From: Kuschelorhynchus macadamiae | Lineage: Eukaryota > Arthropoda > Insecta > Coleoptera > Curculionidae | Reading direction: 5' to 3' | Length of the DNA stretch: 64,000 nt | Assembly (NCBI GenBank): GCA_030620095.1 | Contig: JAUTXW010004495.1 | Span: 494,001 to 558,000, forward strand | Shown: piece after piece, positions 1-10,927 of the stretch | Layout of the letters: every line of letters starts with the position of its first letter | Position numbering within the stretch: position 1 is the first letter of the stretch | Made by a program: the position numbers and the translations under genes | The notes under the pieces: model-generated | What the model was told of the DNA's origin: nothing | Databases searched by the model: none | The model's input: only the letters and a program-made list of their open reading frames with translations

Positions 1-198
1 CGTCGGGATTTTGATAGTGACGATTACTGGAATGATAGTGATTATTTGCCGTTGTCAACTATAAAAAATAAAATAATGGAGTCCCAGAAACAAAATTCTA
101 AAATAAATAGTTTGTCAAATATATTACTGAAACTTGTAAAATGCAAAGGTGATTGGATACAACCCCATCATCAAAATTGGCAATTTTTCGATTTGTAA
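1..198 (+). pseudogene. Partial open frame cut by the left edge, unknown
   Basis: The frame is open from base 1 to a TAA at 196-198 (65 codons) and has no start inside the window. The first part is acidic and aromatic (RDFDSDDYWNDSDYLP), followed by a lysine- and asparagine-rich tail. I do not recognise it. It ends about 130 bases before a repeated motif (GGATATAACCCCATCA near 337, a variant near 154, and an inverted partial copy near 3495). The end of a transposon ORF close to an element terminus is therefore one possibility; a C-terminal exon is another. Confidence 0.25.
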
Positions 199-686
199 TA
201 TTTTTATTGTAACTAATACACCATTCTAAAAAAAAAAAACTTAACGGCGGAAAGCATTTTTTATGAATGTTTGATTTTAATTTAATAAATTGCTGTAATG
301 GTGGTATTATTGGATAATAATTAGGAATGGGCTCTAGTTGGATATAACCCCATCACAAAAATATGCACTTTAAACAATAAAATTAGCTTGATTATAATAA
401 AACATATAATTATAACTAAAATTATGATAGCGACAGCTATTTTTTACATAAAATATTTAAATAATTTATTGAAAACAACTTACTGTAACAAAATAAGGTA
501 ATTAATGTACAAAAGTAAATTTTGGGTTGCTGATCACGAATCGTAACTCACTCTTTTTCGCCAACGTTTTGTTTCAGAGTTAGTTTAGGGTAGGTGAGAT
601 TAGTTCGGGTTAGGGTTAGGTTAGGTGGGACGTCAAGTCAAAAAGACCCATGAGTGTGTTTCGCCGTTTTTTTTTTAAATGGTGTA
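199..686. other. AT-rich flank with short iterations
   Basis: No supported gene. It holds the motif GGATATAACCCCATC and, at about 610-625, a run of TTAGG-type units (TTAGGGTTAGGTTAGG). The run resembles the insect telomere unit but is too short to be a telomere. TA at 685-686 is the left target duplication of the next element. Confidence 0.4.
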
Positions 687-3442
687 GGGTAAAGTGGGCA
701 AATACCGGTCAGGTGGACAATGCCGGTCAGGGCTTTAAACTATTTATTGTTGAGTTTTGCAACAATGCAATGTGCGCCCAAGGGTGCCAGCTGTCCCGTA
801 ATTCTCGACATCCGATCGATAAACAGTTCGCGCTAAAATCTTGGTTAGTAAAGGTGACCACGTGTTTTGGGCAATTCTGATGTAAGATTTACAGTAAGTG
901 AAATAAAACTTGGGCATAAAATCCTTCACTCTTTTTATAAAAGCTCAGTTGCTACATAAGGTTAACTATTTTTCTTTCGTTTCGTATAAAAAAATAGAAA
1001 AGAACACGTTTTTTTAATTTAAAAAAAATACGCAAAAGGAAAATTGTCACATGTGGACAATACCGGTCAAGTGACCGGCATTGCCCACTACTGACCGGCA
1101 ATACCCCAATAGAGTTAATTAAAAATTAAAACAAATATACATAGAGTATATTTGTTTTAATTTTTAATTTATGTTTAATTACAGATGTCACGAAATCGAA
1201 AAAGACTAACAGCCAAAGCAAAATGGACCAAAGATAATTTAGAACAGGCGATAGAAGCAGTCAAACATGGAACGAGTATACGACAAGCTTCAAAACAATA
1301 TAAAATTCCATTTTCAACGCTTCAAGAGAGGAACAAAAAAATAACAGCACCTACAATGGGAAGAAAACCTGTGTTTTCAACCGAACAGGAACTGGAAATA
1401 GCCAATCAAATTAAACACTTGGCTTCCATTTTTTACGGTGTTACCACAAAAGAACTGAGAAGGTTTGCTTTTGAATTTGCCGAGAGGAACCACCTCAAAC
1501 ATAATTTTAACGCAACACAAAGGCTGGCTGGAATAGAGCGGCTAAGTTTCATCAGACGCAATCCTACCATATCACTGCGAAAAGCTGAGGCTACTAGTCT
1601 AAATCGTCTGACCGGTTTCAACAAGGATGAAATAGCTAGGTTTTATAAACTGTTGGAAGAAGTGATGTCAAAATATAACTTTTCCCCTAGCAAAATTTAT
1701 AACGCAGATGAAACGGGCATCACAACTGTTCAGGACCTAGGAAAGATTCTGGCAACCAAAGGGCAAAAGAGAGTTGGTTTGGTAACTAGCGGAGAAAGAG
1801 GCCGAAATATTACAGTCATGTGTGCCATGAATGCTGCAGGGGGATTTATTCCGCCCATGTTCATCTTCCCCAGAAAGAGATTAAGCCCTCTCCTGGAAAA
1901 AGGTGGACCTGCAGAAGCTCTTTATAAATGTACAACTAGTGGCTGGATCGATGAAAATATTTTTTGTGACTGGTTAATGCATTTCAGAAATTACGCTAAA
2001 CCCACGAAAAACGAACCCGTTTTATTAATTGTGGACAACCACTCCAGTCACATTTCTTTGAAATCGTATAAGTTTTGCAAAGAAAATTATATCGTTATGC
2101 TTTCAATCCCACCCCACAGTTCACATAGGATACAGCTATTAGATGTTGTTTTCTATGGACCCCTTAAAGCCGAATATAGGAACTAGTGCAATTTATTTAT
2201 GAAAACGCAGCTGATGAAAAGTATCACTCCGTACGATGTAGCTTCCTTATTCAATAAAGCCTATTGAACTGTGGCCACAATCAGCAAAGGAGAATCTGGA
2301 TTCAGGAGCGTTGGTATCTATCCTCTTAACAACAAGGTTTTTGATGAACAAGACTTTTTGCCTTCCGCGTTGTTTAATCAGAACGAGGACGTCATTGCCA
2401 TACAAGATAACGAAGCTAATATATCCATCAGTAATGCACCCCAAGCTGTAGCAAGCAACGAGCCTCTACCTGGGCCTTCTACAAGTAAACATCAACAAGA
2501 AATTCCTTCAACTTCTACCGAATTTCTCTCTTTTCAACAAATTCTTCCCGTGCCTAAACTAGCAGAGAAAAAGAAAATGGTAAGTAGGCAAAAACAACAC
2601 GCGAAAATACTTACAGCTACACCATTCAAGCAAGAGTTGGAAGAAAGGGAAGTCAAGAAACAGGAAGAGAAAAGGAAGAAATTAAAGCTACAACCTTCTA
2701 AAACACATAAAAGAAAATTATTTGACGAAAGCTCATCAGATTCTGATGTGGATGTTCAATGTGACGATAATGAAGATGAAGATATCGATGAAGATAGATG
2801 TTTGATTTGTAATGATTATGGAAAAAATAAGGAAGAGTGGTACAGATGCACCCTATGCGGTAGATGGGCACATTCTGAATGCAGTGGATGGGACACAGCA
2901 AGAGGATACATATGTGATGAATGTCAGCCTTTTTCTTAGAATGATAGCCTGTTTTTTTTTCGCTTCAACTGTTTAAAATTCAAATTTTGTTCATTTTTTA
3001 GTTGTTAAAGTAAATATATCTTTTGTAGCCTGTTTCTGTTTCTTTTTCAACTATTTAAAATTCAAATTTTGTTAATTTTTTAGTTGTTAAGGTAAAGATA
3101 TTCGTTGTTCTTAATTATATGATATTTTTTATTTCAATAAACGATATTTTCGTAAAGAAATAATTATTTGCAGTTTTTTTCTTAAAATATTTTTCTGCAT
3201 GACCGGCATTGCCCGCATATGTGACCGGCATTCCCCATATGTATGACAATGCCAGTCAAATCCACATTTTTGTTTTTTTTTGTTGTCATGAAAGTATAGA
3301 AAGCATTTTTAAAGACATTCTCATAAAAAAAGTTTGCAAGTGCACTAGAGATTGCTACCTTAAAATCATTTGCCATTATGGCTTATTTTTGTGCTTAGGA
3401 GCGAGACTTTTCTTAAGTGACCGCCATTTGCCCACTTTACCC
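687..3442 (+). mobile_element. Pogo-type (Tc1/mariner superfamily) DNA transposon, complete
   Basis: The element is bounded by inverted termini beginning GGGTAAAGTGGGCAAAT and flanked on both sides by TA (685-686 and 3443-3444), the duplication expected of Tc1/mariner elements. Its length is 2756 bp. Both subterminal regions carry iterated copies of an ACCGGcAtTGCCC/TGACCGG motif: near 700, 722, 1057, 1070 and 1090 on the left, and near 3200, 3223, 3248 and 3418 on the right. They occur in both orientations and are probably transposase-binding sites. The single gene inside reads left to right. The clean termini and two in-frame stops suggest a fairly recent, now inactive copy. Confidence 0.9.
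1185..2939 (+). pseudogene. Pogo-type DDD transposase with C-terminal PHD finger, two stops
   Basis: A single reading frame of 584 codons runs from an ATG after an acceptor-like ATTACAG to a TAG at 2937-2939. It is interrupted only by in-frame TAG at 2184-2186 and TGA near 2265. The N-terminal ~60 residues look like a psq/CENP-B type helix-turn-helix (KWTKDNLEQAIEAV, then TSIRQASKQYKIPFSTL). The catalytic core shows YNADETG, LLIVDNHSSH and a third Asp in IQLLDVVFYGPLK. These are three aspartates, with 35 residues between the last two. The tail is Ser/Lys/Glu rich. The last ~50 residues form a PHD-like zinc finger (C-x2-C, later C-x2-C-GRWAHSEC, then C-x2-C). There is no frameshift, so decay is light. 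The same architecture recurs at 28505-30426. The nuclease would cut and paste the element in the nucleus; as it stands the ORF is broken. Confidence 0.88.
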
Positions 3443-3835
3443 TATTAGTTACAATAAAATTATTACAAATGTAAAAAAACGGGAATTTCTATGAAGGGGC
3501 TATATCCAACTGTTACCAATGAAAATATTAGGAATATTACTAAGAGGTTTATAAAACTATTTTTTTTGTTATATAAGGAACCTTACCAGATAGCTGAAAG
3601 CCGAGATGAGAGTATGAACTTACTGTTATACGAGCCGTTATCAGTAATAAAAGTCCAAAAATTATTGAAAACACAAAATCAAATTTCGGATATGAGGCCT
3701 GTGCAGATAGCTGACATTTGAAGTAAGACGGAGTGCCTTTCTTTATCAACAATAAAAAGCCCACTACAGGACTCACAAGATCAACTTTCAAAATCATCTT
3801 ATACAGCACTTGAAGCAAGGAAGAAGTATATCTAA
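3443..3835. other. Intergenic, no gene seen
   Basis: Short open frames here have no recognisable motif. An inverted partial copy of the motif seen at 154 and 337 lies near 3495. This hints that the pogo element may be nested inside an older repeat. Confidence 0.35.
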
Positions 3836-4145
3836 GTCATTTTAGCAAAGCTTATTATTAAAAGTCTACTATGTAGTTAGGAGGGTATGCGTACTTGCTA
3901 ACTTGAAAGCAGGACCCTTTTACAGATTTTTAATTTTGAAAATTCCTTATAAAATAACGTTTAGTTGCCTATTAAAATTTGACATTTAAGGCTACCATTA
4001 ATACCAGATATGATTTAAGGTAAAAAAAAAATTTTATTTTATAAGCAACAAAAGGGCTCTGCTTTCAAGCTAGCAAGTACATATACCTTCTTAACTATCA
4101 TATAGTATACTATTAATATCACAATTTCAGCTTTGCTAAAATGAC
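3836..4145. repeat. Foldback inverted repeat (MITE-like)
   Basis: The left arm (3836-3921) starts GTCATTTTAGCAAAGCT and runs to AGGACCCTTTT. The right arm (4050-4145) is its inverse, with AAAAGGGCTCTGCTTTCAAG at its start and AGCTTTGCTAAAATGAC at its end. The arms are about 90 bp with scattered mismatches and a loop of about 130 bp. No ORF lies inside. It is probably a small non-autonomous DNA transposon. Confidence 0.65.
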
Positions 4146-4205
4146 GCAGGTCTGGGGGCTCTGGGATATCTATATTGTTTTCCAATAACGCTATATTATT
4201 GACGT

Positions 4206-4592
4206 TTTTTTTTCAGACATAAACAGCTTGATTAAAAAGGATGCTGCTTCGACAGGCTCGTCAGATAATAACTCTTTTTGGGACGACAATTTTGTTGTTG
4301 ATTGTGAGTTTGAAATGTGTAAAAGGAAAGCAAAAAAAATTGCGGATGTGTCTATTGGCTGTGGGAAAAACATTATTTTAATGCTAAAGATTGCAATATC
4401 CACAATATTGCTGAATCGGATTTGGAAGCCCTAGCCAAACCTAAAATCAAAAAGATAAAACAAAAAACTTCTTCACAACAATATTGTGGATATATTTCCT
4501 GTAAAGACGAAGTTTGTACAACATGTCACAGATGTCTAGTGCTTTTATATTGGGAACATTTTGATGAAAATGACTCAGAACATAATACCTAA
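4206..4592 (+). pseudogene. Cys-rich open frame after a splice-acceptor-like site, unknown
   Basis: The frame follows a polypyrimidine tract ending in CAG (TTTTTTTTTCAG). It reads HINSLIKKDAAS and continues through an acidic stretch to about 4360. A one-base shift then opens a second frame (WEKHYFNAKDCNIHN and on) to a TAA near 4592. The second half has a Cys/His cluster (C-x4-C-x4-C-x2-C-H-x2-C) that could bind zinc, followed by LYWEHFDENDSEHNT. I cannot name a family. It may be the last exon of a decayed transposon gene. The DUF7869-like fragment 450 bases downstream on the same strand could belong to the same relic. Confidence 0.35.
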
Positions 4593-5045
4593 TAATAAAA
4601 ATAACACCCAAAATATCATTGTGTCTACTAAAAACCCCAATTATCTAATTAAGCCTGAATAGTTTAATATTGAAGGAAGCCCAAGGGAAGTAACTTTAAA
4701 GAAGAAACAAAGTAGACGTAAGTTTTTAAAAGAAATGAAGTTGTCACATATTCACAGATCGACGATTCACGACTAGAAATAACAAGCGAGTTTTATAAGT
4801 TGGGAAATCTAGATTTACAATGACAGTACATTTACAATTTAATAGAGTCGGGTGTCCCAAAAGTTCAAAAGGCTGTGTCGAGAAAGAAAAAAAGAAATAA
4901 CTACTTTTTATTATATTTTGGAGAAATTTGTAAAATGTTCTTTCTGAGTACCTTAGATATATCTGAAAACTGAAAAGGTTATGAGAACCTCTCTAGAAAA
5001 ACGCAAACCAACAAGAGTAATTGAAAGAGAAAAGAGAGGCGGCAG

Positions 5046-5306
5046 AACGGTTGTTTCGGCCAAAATAAAAATTCTGTTATGCCTGCCATGCTTATGCATT
5101 TCTTAAATATTAGCAAGAGTGTAAAGAAGATACAAACATTACTTTTTCAGGCGTGTCCTGGGTAGAATGAGGGCGACTCAGTCCACAGTGCAATTACAAG
5201 AGCCATTAGTACAGCGGGAAAACTATTTGTTCCTAGCCAGATTCCCCCCGTTATAAAACTTGCAAGACGAAAGCATCCATACATCGTAATTGAAACGAAT
5301 TTTTAG
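5046..5306 (+). pseudogene. DUF7869-like fragment (transposon-derived), one stop
   Basis: There are 86 codons in one frame with a single in-frame TAG at 5163-5165, ending at TAG 5304-5306. The pattern starts CFGQNKNSVMPAMLMHFL and continues EGDSVHSAI after the stop, then VPSQIPPVIKLARRKHPYIV. I recall this combination (GQNKN, then a GDSxHSxI block, then VPxQ..) from insect transposon-like proteins annotated DUF7869. No start or termini were found, so only the C-terminal part remains. The element at 15703-18181 encodes a related but divergent protein. Confidence 0.55.
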
Positions 5307-5657
5307 GACTTTTTAGATTTTAAAAGGCTTTCATGGGAGTTACGAATTTTGTCAATAAGAAAAACTTAAAAATTATTTTCTTCAGATTCAACAGAAATTA
5401 ATTAGAACAATATTTTATCTATAATGGTAGAGAAAGAAAAAAATAACACGATATTCATAAAAACAAGCCATTTTAGCGAAAATTTTAGTTCAATTTCACT
5501 TCCGCGAAACGTTGAAATATCAAAAGTTAAACTGTACAAACTAAATAAAGGACCACAAAAAGTACCAGAAAAAAAAGTACAATTCTTTAAAATCTCCTTG
5601 TGAGGGATCTGTTCCCTTAATACGAATTTAAAAATATCAAGAATATTACAAAAATTA

Positions 5658-5659
<2 letters not shown>

Positions 5660-5735
<76 letters not shown>
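5660..5735. repeat. (TA)n microsatellite
   Basis: About 38 perfect TA units in AT-rich surroundings. Confidence 0.97.
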
Positions 5736-5738
<3 letters not shown>

Positions 5739-8085
5739 TAGATTATAATTTAGAGTTGAAATAGACAAAATTTATAATTTTGAGTTGAATTAGACAATTA
5801 AAGTTATAATTATATGTAAATTCACCTAAGGCGTATGTTAAGTTGTTAATATATTTGAGTTTTCAAATAGGCGAATGTTGTTTTTTTGCGTAAATATAAA
5901 AAAAAATTAAAAAACTTTTACAAAATTTCTAAAATATTTCAACTCTACAACATCTATTTCGAATTTCATACCTGTAGCTTTAATAAATTGCAAAATATGA
6001 TACGGTAAAGACTAAATCATATACGCCACTTGTGAATTTGGGCACGATATGTATAATATCTAGACACCACTTTGCATACACTGAAAATAAATTAGTGTTC
6101 GAACAAGGATGTGTTGACCAACCAAATACTAAATAAAATTTAACTTTAAAGAATGTCAATTTTCGATTGTAATTTCTTTTGAAAACTTGATCAAAAACTA
6201 CACTATAGTATATAGTATAGAGATAAGTATTCATTACTTTCATTAGCGTTTCATTAAGAATGAAGTAAATACCAAAATTGAACGTTCTAAACAAAGGGTT
6301 TTGTTATACGCCTTTGACGCAGTGTTTTAGAAAATTTAATGTTTTAAGCGACAAGGCTTACGGGTAAAATAAAAAGTAATTAATCTAGCAAGGGTGTGCT
6401 ATATACGTTTCAATAGGGTGTCTTGTTTGGGAAAAATGTTATGTATTACAGGAAGACAAAACGTAACCAAACATGTTGTGTGAATCAATTTTTAACGCTC
6501 TCGTGTCGCTTCCATAATAAAATAGAAGAAAAGGATGAAGGATTGGTTGGAGGCCAAATGTCAGTTTTATAACAGGGTGCTCAAACGTAAAGATTGTTCT
6601 AGAATGTTTATCCGTGACTGATTCGTATACATAGCAGGATCTGCAGTATATCAATGCCAGATTTGGTATTTTTAACAATATTTTTTTTAGTTACATAATA
6701 TTCTAAATAAAAAACTACAATAAATGGTTGAACCAACTCCAATAAAAACTAACTATAGAACTTAGATACAAGTGCAGTGGAGCTTTGAGGCCTCGGTGCA
6801 TGCATATCGATACTTATCTAAGCAGGTGGTGTTTTTCGGAGCTCCGTACATGGCAAGAAGAAAGCGCATCCCGTTGGTGATAATTTCTTGTTGAGTTGAA
6901 TTTCTTTTTTTGAAAACTTCAGCACATTGAACATTTTGTAATAGTTATGTATCTTGATAGAAACATATTTTTACTAATATTACAACTTTAAGGATGTAAT
7001 ACGTAGCGTACTTATGCATATTTTGACGATTACAATTTTTCCAACTCTTTGACTCGTTAAATTTCAGAAACGGTGGCTCTGAAAAAAAAAGTGATAATAC
7101 ACTTTTTATGCAGATTTTTATGACAAACAATTTTTGTCTGAGGTAGTTTTACGATAAAACTTACCGTTTTGCTGAAAATCGCGAAAACCCAATTTTTTTG
7201 ACCTTTGACCTTCAATAAAATTTTTAGCTCACATCGGATTGCTGGGGAGTTTTAAAGTGTTATTTCTAATGATGTTTTAAACCCTTACACAAATTTTCAG
7301 CTTGTTGTAAATTTATGCACCACTTCCCTTGTTTTTTTCGTTTAGTTTGACCGGAGTAAATGTTGTTACAGCACGCGGACCCGTCTCGACTCATCGATCG
7401 GTCTGTTTACGGGCGCGTGCGCCTGTTGGCTCCGAATTCAAGCCAGTGGGGTAGGTTACCGTGGGATTTCTTATTTATTTTAATTTAGTTTTATGCTCTA
7501 CGCCAGTGGAATTGTATGTTTTTGTATTTTGCATAGTATCGTATTTTGGAAATTAAAGTATAATGGCTTTCAAGAAAGTGGGAAATAAAGGAATAGACTT
7601 GCCCGGCCAAGCAAAATAAAGAATTGATCGGGTCGCTGAATTTATGTAAAAAGCAGCAGAGGAAGGTCTACAGCAAGGCCCGTTAACTCTATAGGTTGCC
7701 TCGAGCGATGTTGACCTATCCCAACTCGGTGTGAGCGATCTACGGCGACCGGCTTGCTTTAGCACGGCATTGTCCATATGTCTTCTGTGTGCGTTTAACT
7801 ACATATGTTAATCTTTTTTTGTTCAAAATTGAAACTTTTTTGTTACAATAAAATGCAGCCTTCAAGATATAAGTTATTATAATTTTAAACTTATGTTTAG
7901 GGATGTTGGTTCAAATTTTAACCAAGTTTTTTTGCTCAGTGCATTTCAAAAAGTTCGCATCGTATTTGAAAAAATACGACGTATTTCTATTCTATATTCG
8001 TAAGTCTTAAAAAAATATTCTTGCAAAAAGTTTTAGCATGACAAATAGTTGTATAACTTTAGAAAAATGTACATTTTTTTTATGC
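5736..8085. other. Long AT-rich stretch without supported gene
   Basis: Open frames of 60-100 codons here show no domain or splice context. Two GC- and CpG-richer islands stand out: about 7365-7460 (around CACGCGGACCCGTCTCGACT) and about 7590-7790. The second contains a short frame reading MAFKKVGNKGIDLPGQ and, after a stop, RVAEFM and KAAEEGLQQGPLTL. These may be the 5' leader and N-terminus of a decayed Tc1/mariner-type element, but I cannot support that with motifs. Confidence 0.35.
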
Positions 8086-8434
8086 AAGGTGTCCCAGTTG
8101 GGTGATTATGGTTAGAGAGAGAAATAAAGTTTAAATATAAATATTAGTATATAGGATGACTTATATACTTACTTAAATAGTTTTTCATATAAGAAATTTA
8201 TTCTACATCTACTTCATATATTGCCCATAGGATTAAATTTAATTGTTTTCGAAATATTGACATTTTAAAATTGGGATTTTCAATTTTAAACAGATGTAGA
8301 GTCTAAACGGTTCAAATTAGAACAAAACGGTTTTGCACTTTCTTGATTTAATTTTTAATAGTCTACCATAAATGTCTTCTCTATTTCTAACCGGTACCAA
8401 GATATCAACCGAGAACAAACTATGGGGACACCTT
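8086..8434. repeat. Possible short non-autonomous element
   Basis: The ends AAGGTGTCCC and GGGACACCTT are inverted copies of each other. Further in, GGTTAGA (left) and TCTAACC (right) also mirror each other. It has no coding capacity, and I find no convincing target duplication. Confidence 0.35.
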
Positions 8435-8857
8435 ATGTATATTATAAGTGTTTTTCAAATTTTATTAACTATAGGTATACTATTTGCAGTAAACACAATT
8501 ATTTAATTGTTCAAACATTTTTTTTAAATTTTTTTATACAGTTTTTGTGGGGGTCCACTTCAGAATGGCTTCTTTTTTACCTTTTGTTTCCTTCGCCAGT
8601 TAATGTAAACACTAAAATGTCTTAAATCTTTCACTTGAGGAAGTAAAAAAACACTCAGAAAAAACACAACTGACAACTATCGCAACGAAAACGTCAAGCT
8701 GAATAAGCAATAAACTTGCCGCCTTGTTAGATCGGGTCACAGTCGAGGTCACGACCTCCGCCTCACCCGCGCGTCCCCTTCGCCATTTAGCTTGGGTCTA
8801 CAGATTCCTCTTAAAATCTTTAGGTAACTGTATTATTTCGTTCAGGATTATATAGAA
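8435..8857. other. Leader-like region before a transposase relic
   Basis: No gene. A CpG-rich patch at about 8700-8800 (GTCGAGGTCACGACCTCC is nearly palindromic) precedes the Tc1/mariner relic. It may be its 5' untranslated or terminal region. Confidence 0.3.
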
Positions 8858-10235
8858 ATGTTTTTGCAAAATTGTTTCGAAACTTCCAATGTAACATTCT
8901 ATTCCAGGGAAAATAAACTGGCGGCAAACGGAATCAGTAAAACTACCCTCCAAACTATTAGAAAAGAAGGCAGAAACGTTTATGCAAATTTGGCCACATC
9001 TTTTTCTAACATCAAGAAGAGCCGACAAAGAGAGAAAGTTTCCGCAAAACCCTAACCTAAGCTTTGAGATAAAGAATATAATTTATACATTATCGAGAAA
9101 AGATCGCCCACGGTTAAAGGCAAGTATTTTTGTTCAGAGAAAAATATATTATGGTCAGATCAACCAAGATTTATATTTTTTTATAGCTTTACTGAAGAAA
9201 ATGTAGGAACAGCCAATTTGACTTAAAATTACAACAATGTTCAAGAGAAACGTCGAGGAAGCTCATAATATATCTAGGATTTAGGTGTGTGACTTTTGAT
9301 ATTATCTAGAAATCTGTAAAAATGTTATTTTAAGAAAAATTATTTTTTAGTCAACGCTTTTATATTGCATTTATTAAAGGAGGCATAATATAGGAGAAAT
9401 AAATTACCAATTTTTCAGGTGGCAAAAAAAACAGAGGACAACAGATCTGCTCTAATAGAAAAAGACGACATTCTATTAAAATGAACTCAATTTCCCACAA
9501 AAAAAATTATTCAGTACAGGGAAGAAGGAAGAAATATTCTCTATACAGATGAAATATACATCTATAGTAGCTACACACAATCCCATCGTTAGCGTTGGTC
9601 GGATCAGAGTAACAGAGAATAAAGAAACCCATCTCTAAAGGCAGAAGACTTGTATCGTTCATGCCGGGGGAGAAATTGATCTTGTACTTTTAATACACCT
9701 GTTTGCCATACATTTATTACTGGATTTACCCATTGTAGTGGAATTCAGGAATGTCCATCAGTCATGTCAGGTACTATAAATTCAGATACCATAATATTCT
9801 CAAGCTATAATAATATAATACGCAGGCAATAAGATTGGTTACTTTCCCTTTATTTTACTCCAATTATCCACAATAAAAAATAATTAACCAAAGAGTGGTA
9901 ACCATCATAACGATATGAACCACTCTAATTTTATAAAATGGGTTGAAACTCATCTGTTGCCAAATTTCCGGATAGGTCTGTTTTAGTACTGGACAAGGCA
10001 TTCCACCACAATGTAACCATACAGAAAAATGTTACTTCATCAAGTCTTAAACAAGCAATTATTAAGTAGCTACAGGATCAAAATATTGATTTCGAAGAAA
10101 AATTGACAGTCAGAACTTTACGCAATAATTCATAACAATAAACACCGATTTCCGCCCACTTATGTATTAGATCAGTTATTAGAAAATAATGGTTACAAAG
10201 TTCTAAGATTGCCCCCATCACTGACACTAAACTAG
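8858..10235 (+). pseudogene. Decayed Tc1/mariner-type DDE transposase
   Basis: Pieces appear in order on one strand in shifting frames. First is an N-terminal helix-turn-helix-like piece at 8858-9055 (NKLAANGISKTTLQTIRKEG). Then, near 9515, comes the first catalytic motif YREEGRNILYTDEIYIYSS. Then there is a region with NHSNFIKWVETHLLPN near 9915-9965 and VLDQLLENNGYKVLRLPP near 10169-10210. This is the order of the IS630/Tc1/mariner DDE_3 nuclease found in insect elements. At least five stops or frameshifts, and loss of the Asn-Pro-Ile/Glu end, make it non-functional. No terminal repeats were located. Confidence 0.65.
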
Positions 10236-10801
10236 GTCATCTGAAGAAAGTTTGTTAAATCTAGGCAGCAACAGTAGCTTAGATCTACAGCCCTTGGAAT
10301 CATCCGACTCAAATTAATTTTCTGGTACCTTAAAATATACTTTTCCTATGAGCGTGTGGAAAGTAAGCACTTTCCGCACGCCTGTTAGCACGGAAAATTA
10401 TTTTTTGGCGCACTAGTGCTTGAAAAAAACAAATTATTATTAATTATTTTTTTCAGCTGTACCAAAAGTATTAGATATTATTTTTTTTTCAAAAATTATT
10501 AAAAAATCCGCTTAACAGAAAAAGCTATTTCTCTAGATCTAGATTTGTAATTCTTCAATATCCTAAAAAATTCATCCCATTATTTTTATTATATAATTGA
10601 CTTACATCGTATTACAATCTCATATCATTCCAGTTAGCTTAATGCTAAGTAACCTTAGTTACAATTGTTTCAACAATGGTATTAATTAATAGGCAAGTCT
10701 CGGTTGCGATGACACAAAAAGCAATAACATTATGCATCTGTGCGTGATTTGCGTAGTTATTTGTAATTTTGCGCTTTTAAAAGAAGGTTTTACCACTCAA
10801 C

Positions 10802-10927
10802 ATGCAAGACTTAGACGAAGATCTCATTCCTGAAAGTATTTTAGAAGAAGCTGCAGCAGTCAGCAGGTATTGCCCGAAAAATCCCGCCATAGCACAGTGG
10901 TTTCTCGGAGATCATTTTTGGCCAAAA
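10802..10927 (+). pseudogene. N-terminal exon of the Crypton-like recombinase
   Basis: The ATG at 10802 opens MQDLDEDLIPESILEEAAAV. After 42 codons there is AAA followed by GTAGGT, a plausible splice donor; unspliced, a stop follows seven codons later. The acidic start with ESILEEA resembles the N-terminus of insect proteins that continue with a YEKEYKxFxxWC segment. That segment is found 3 kb downstream at 13970. The acceptor is not identified, and the intron would hold the Transib relic. Confidence 0.45.

Noticed and set aside
3182..3448. Short frames on both strands at the right end of the first pogo element
   Set aside because: They read through the terminal repeats and subterminal iterons, not a gene.
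5980..6294. 104-codon minus-strand frame
   Set aside because: No motif, low-complexity aromatic and hydrophobic composition typical of AT-rich noise, and no splice or repeat context.
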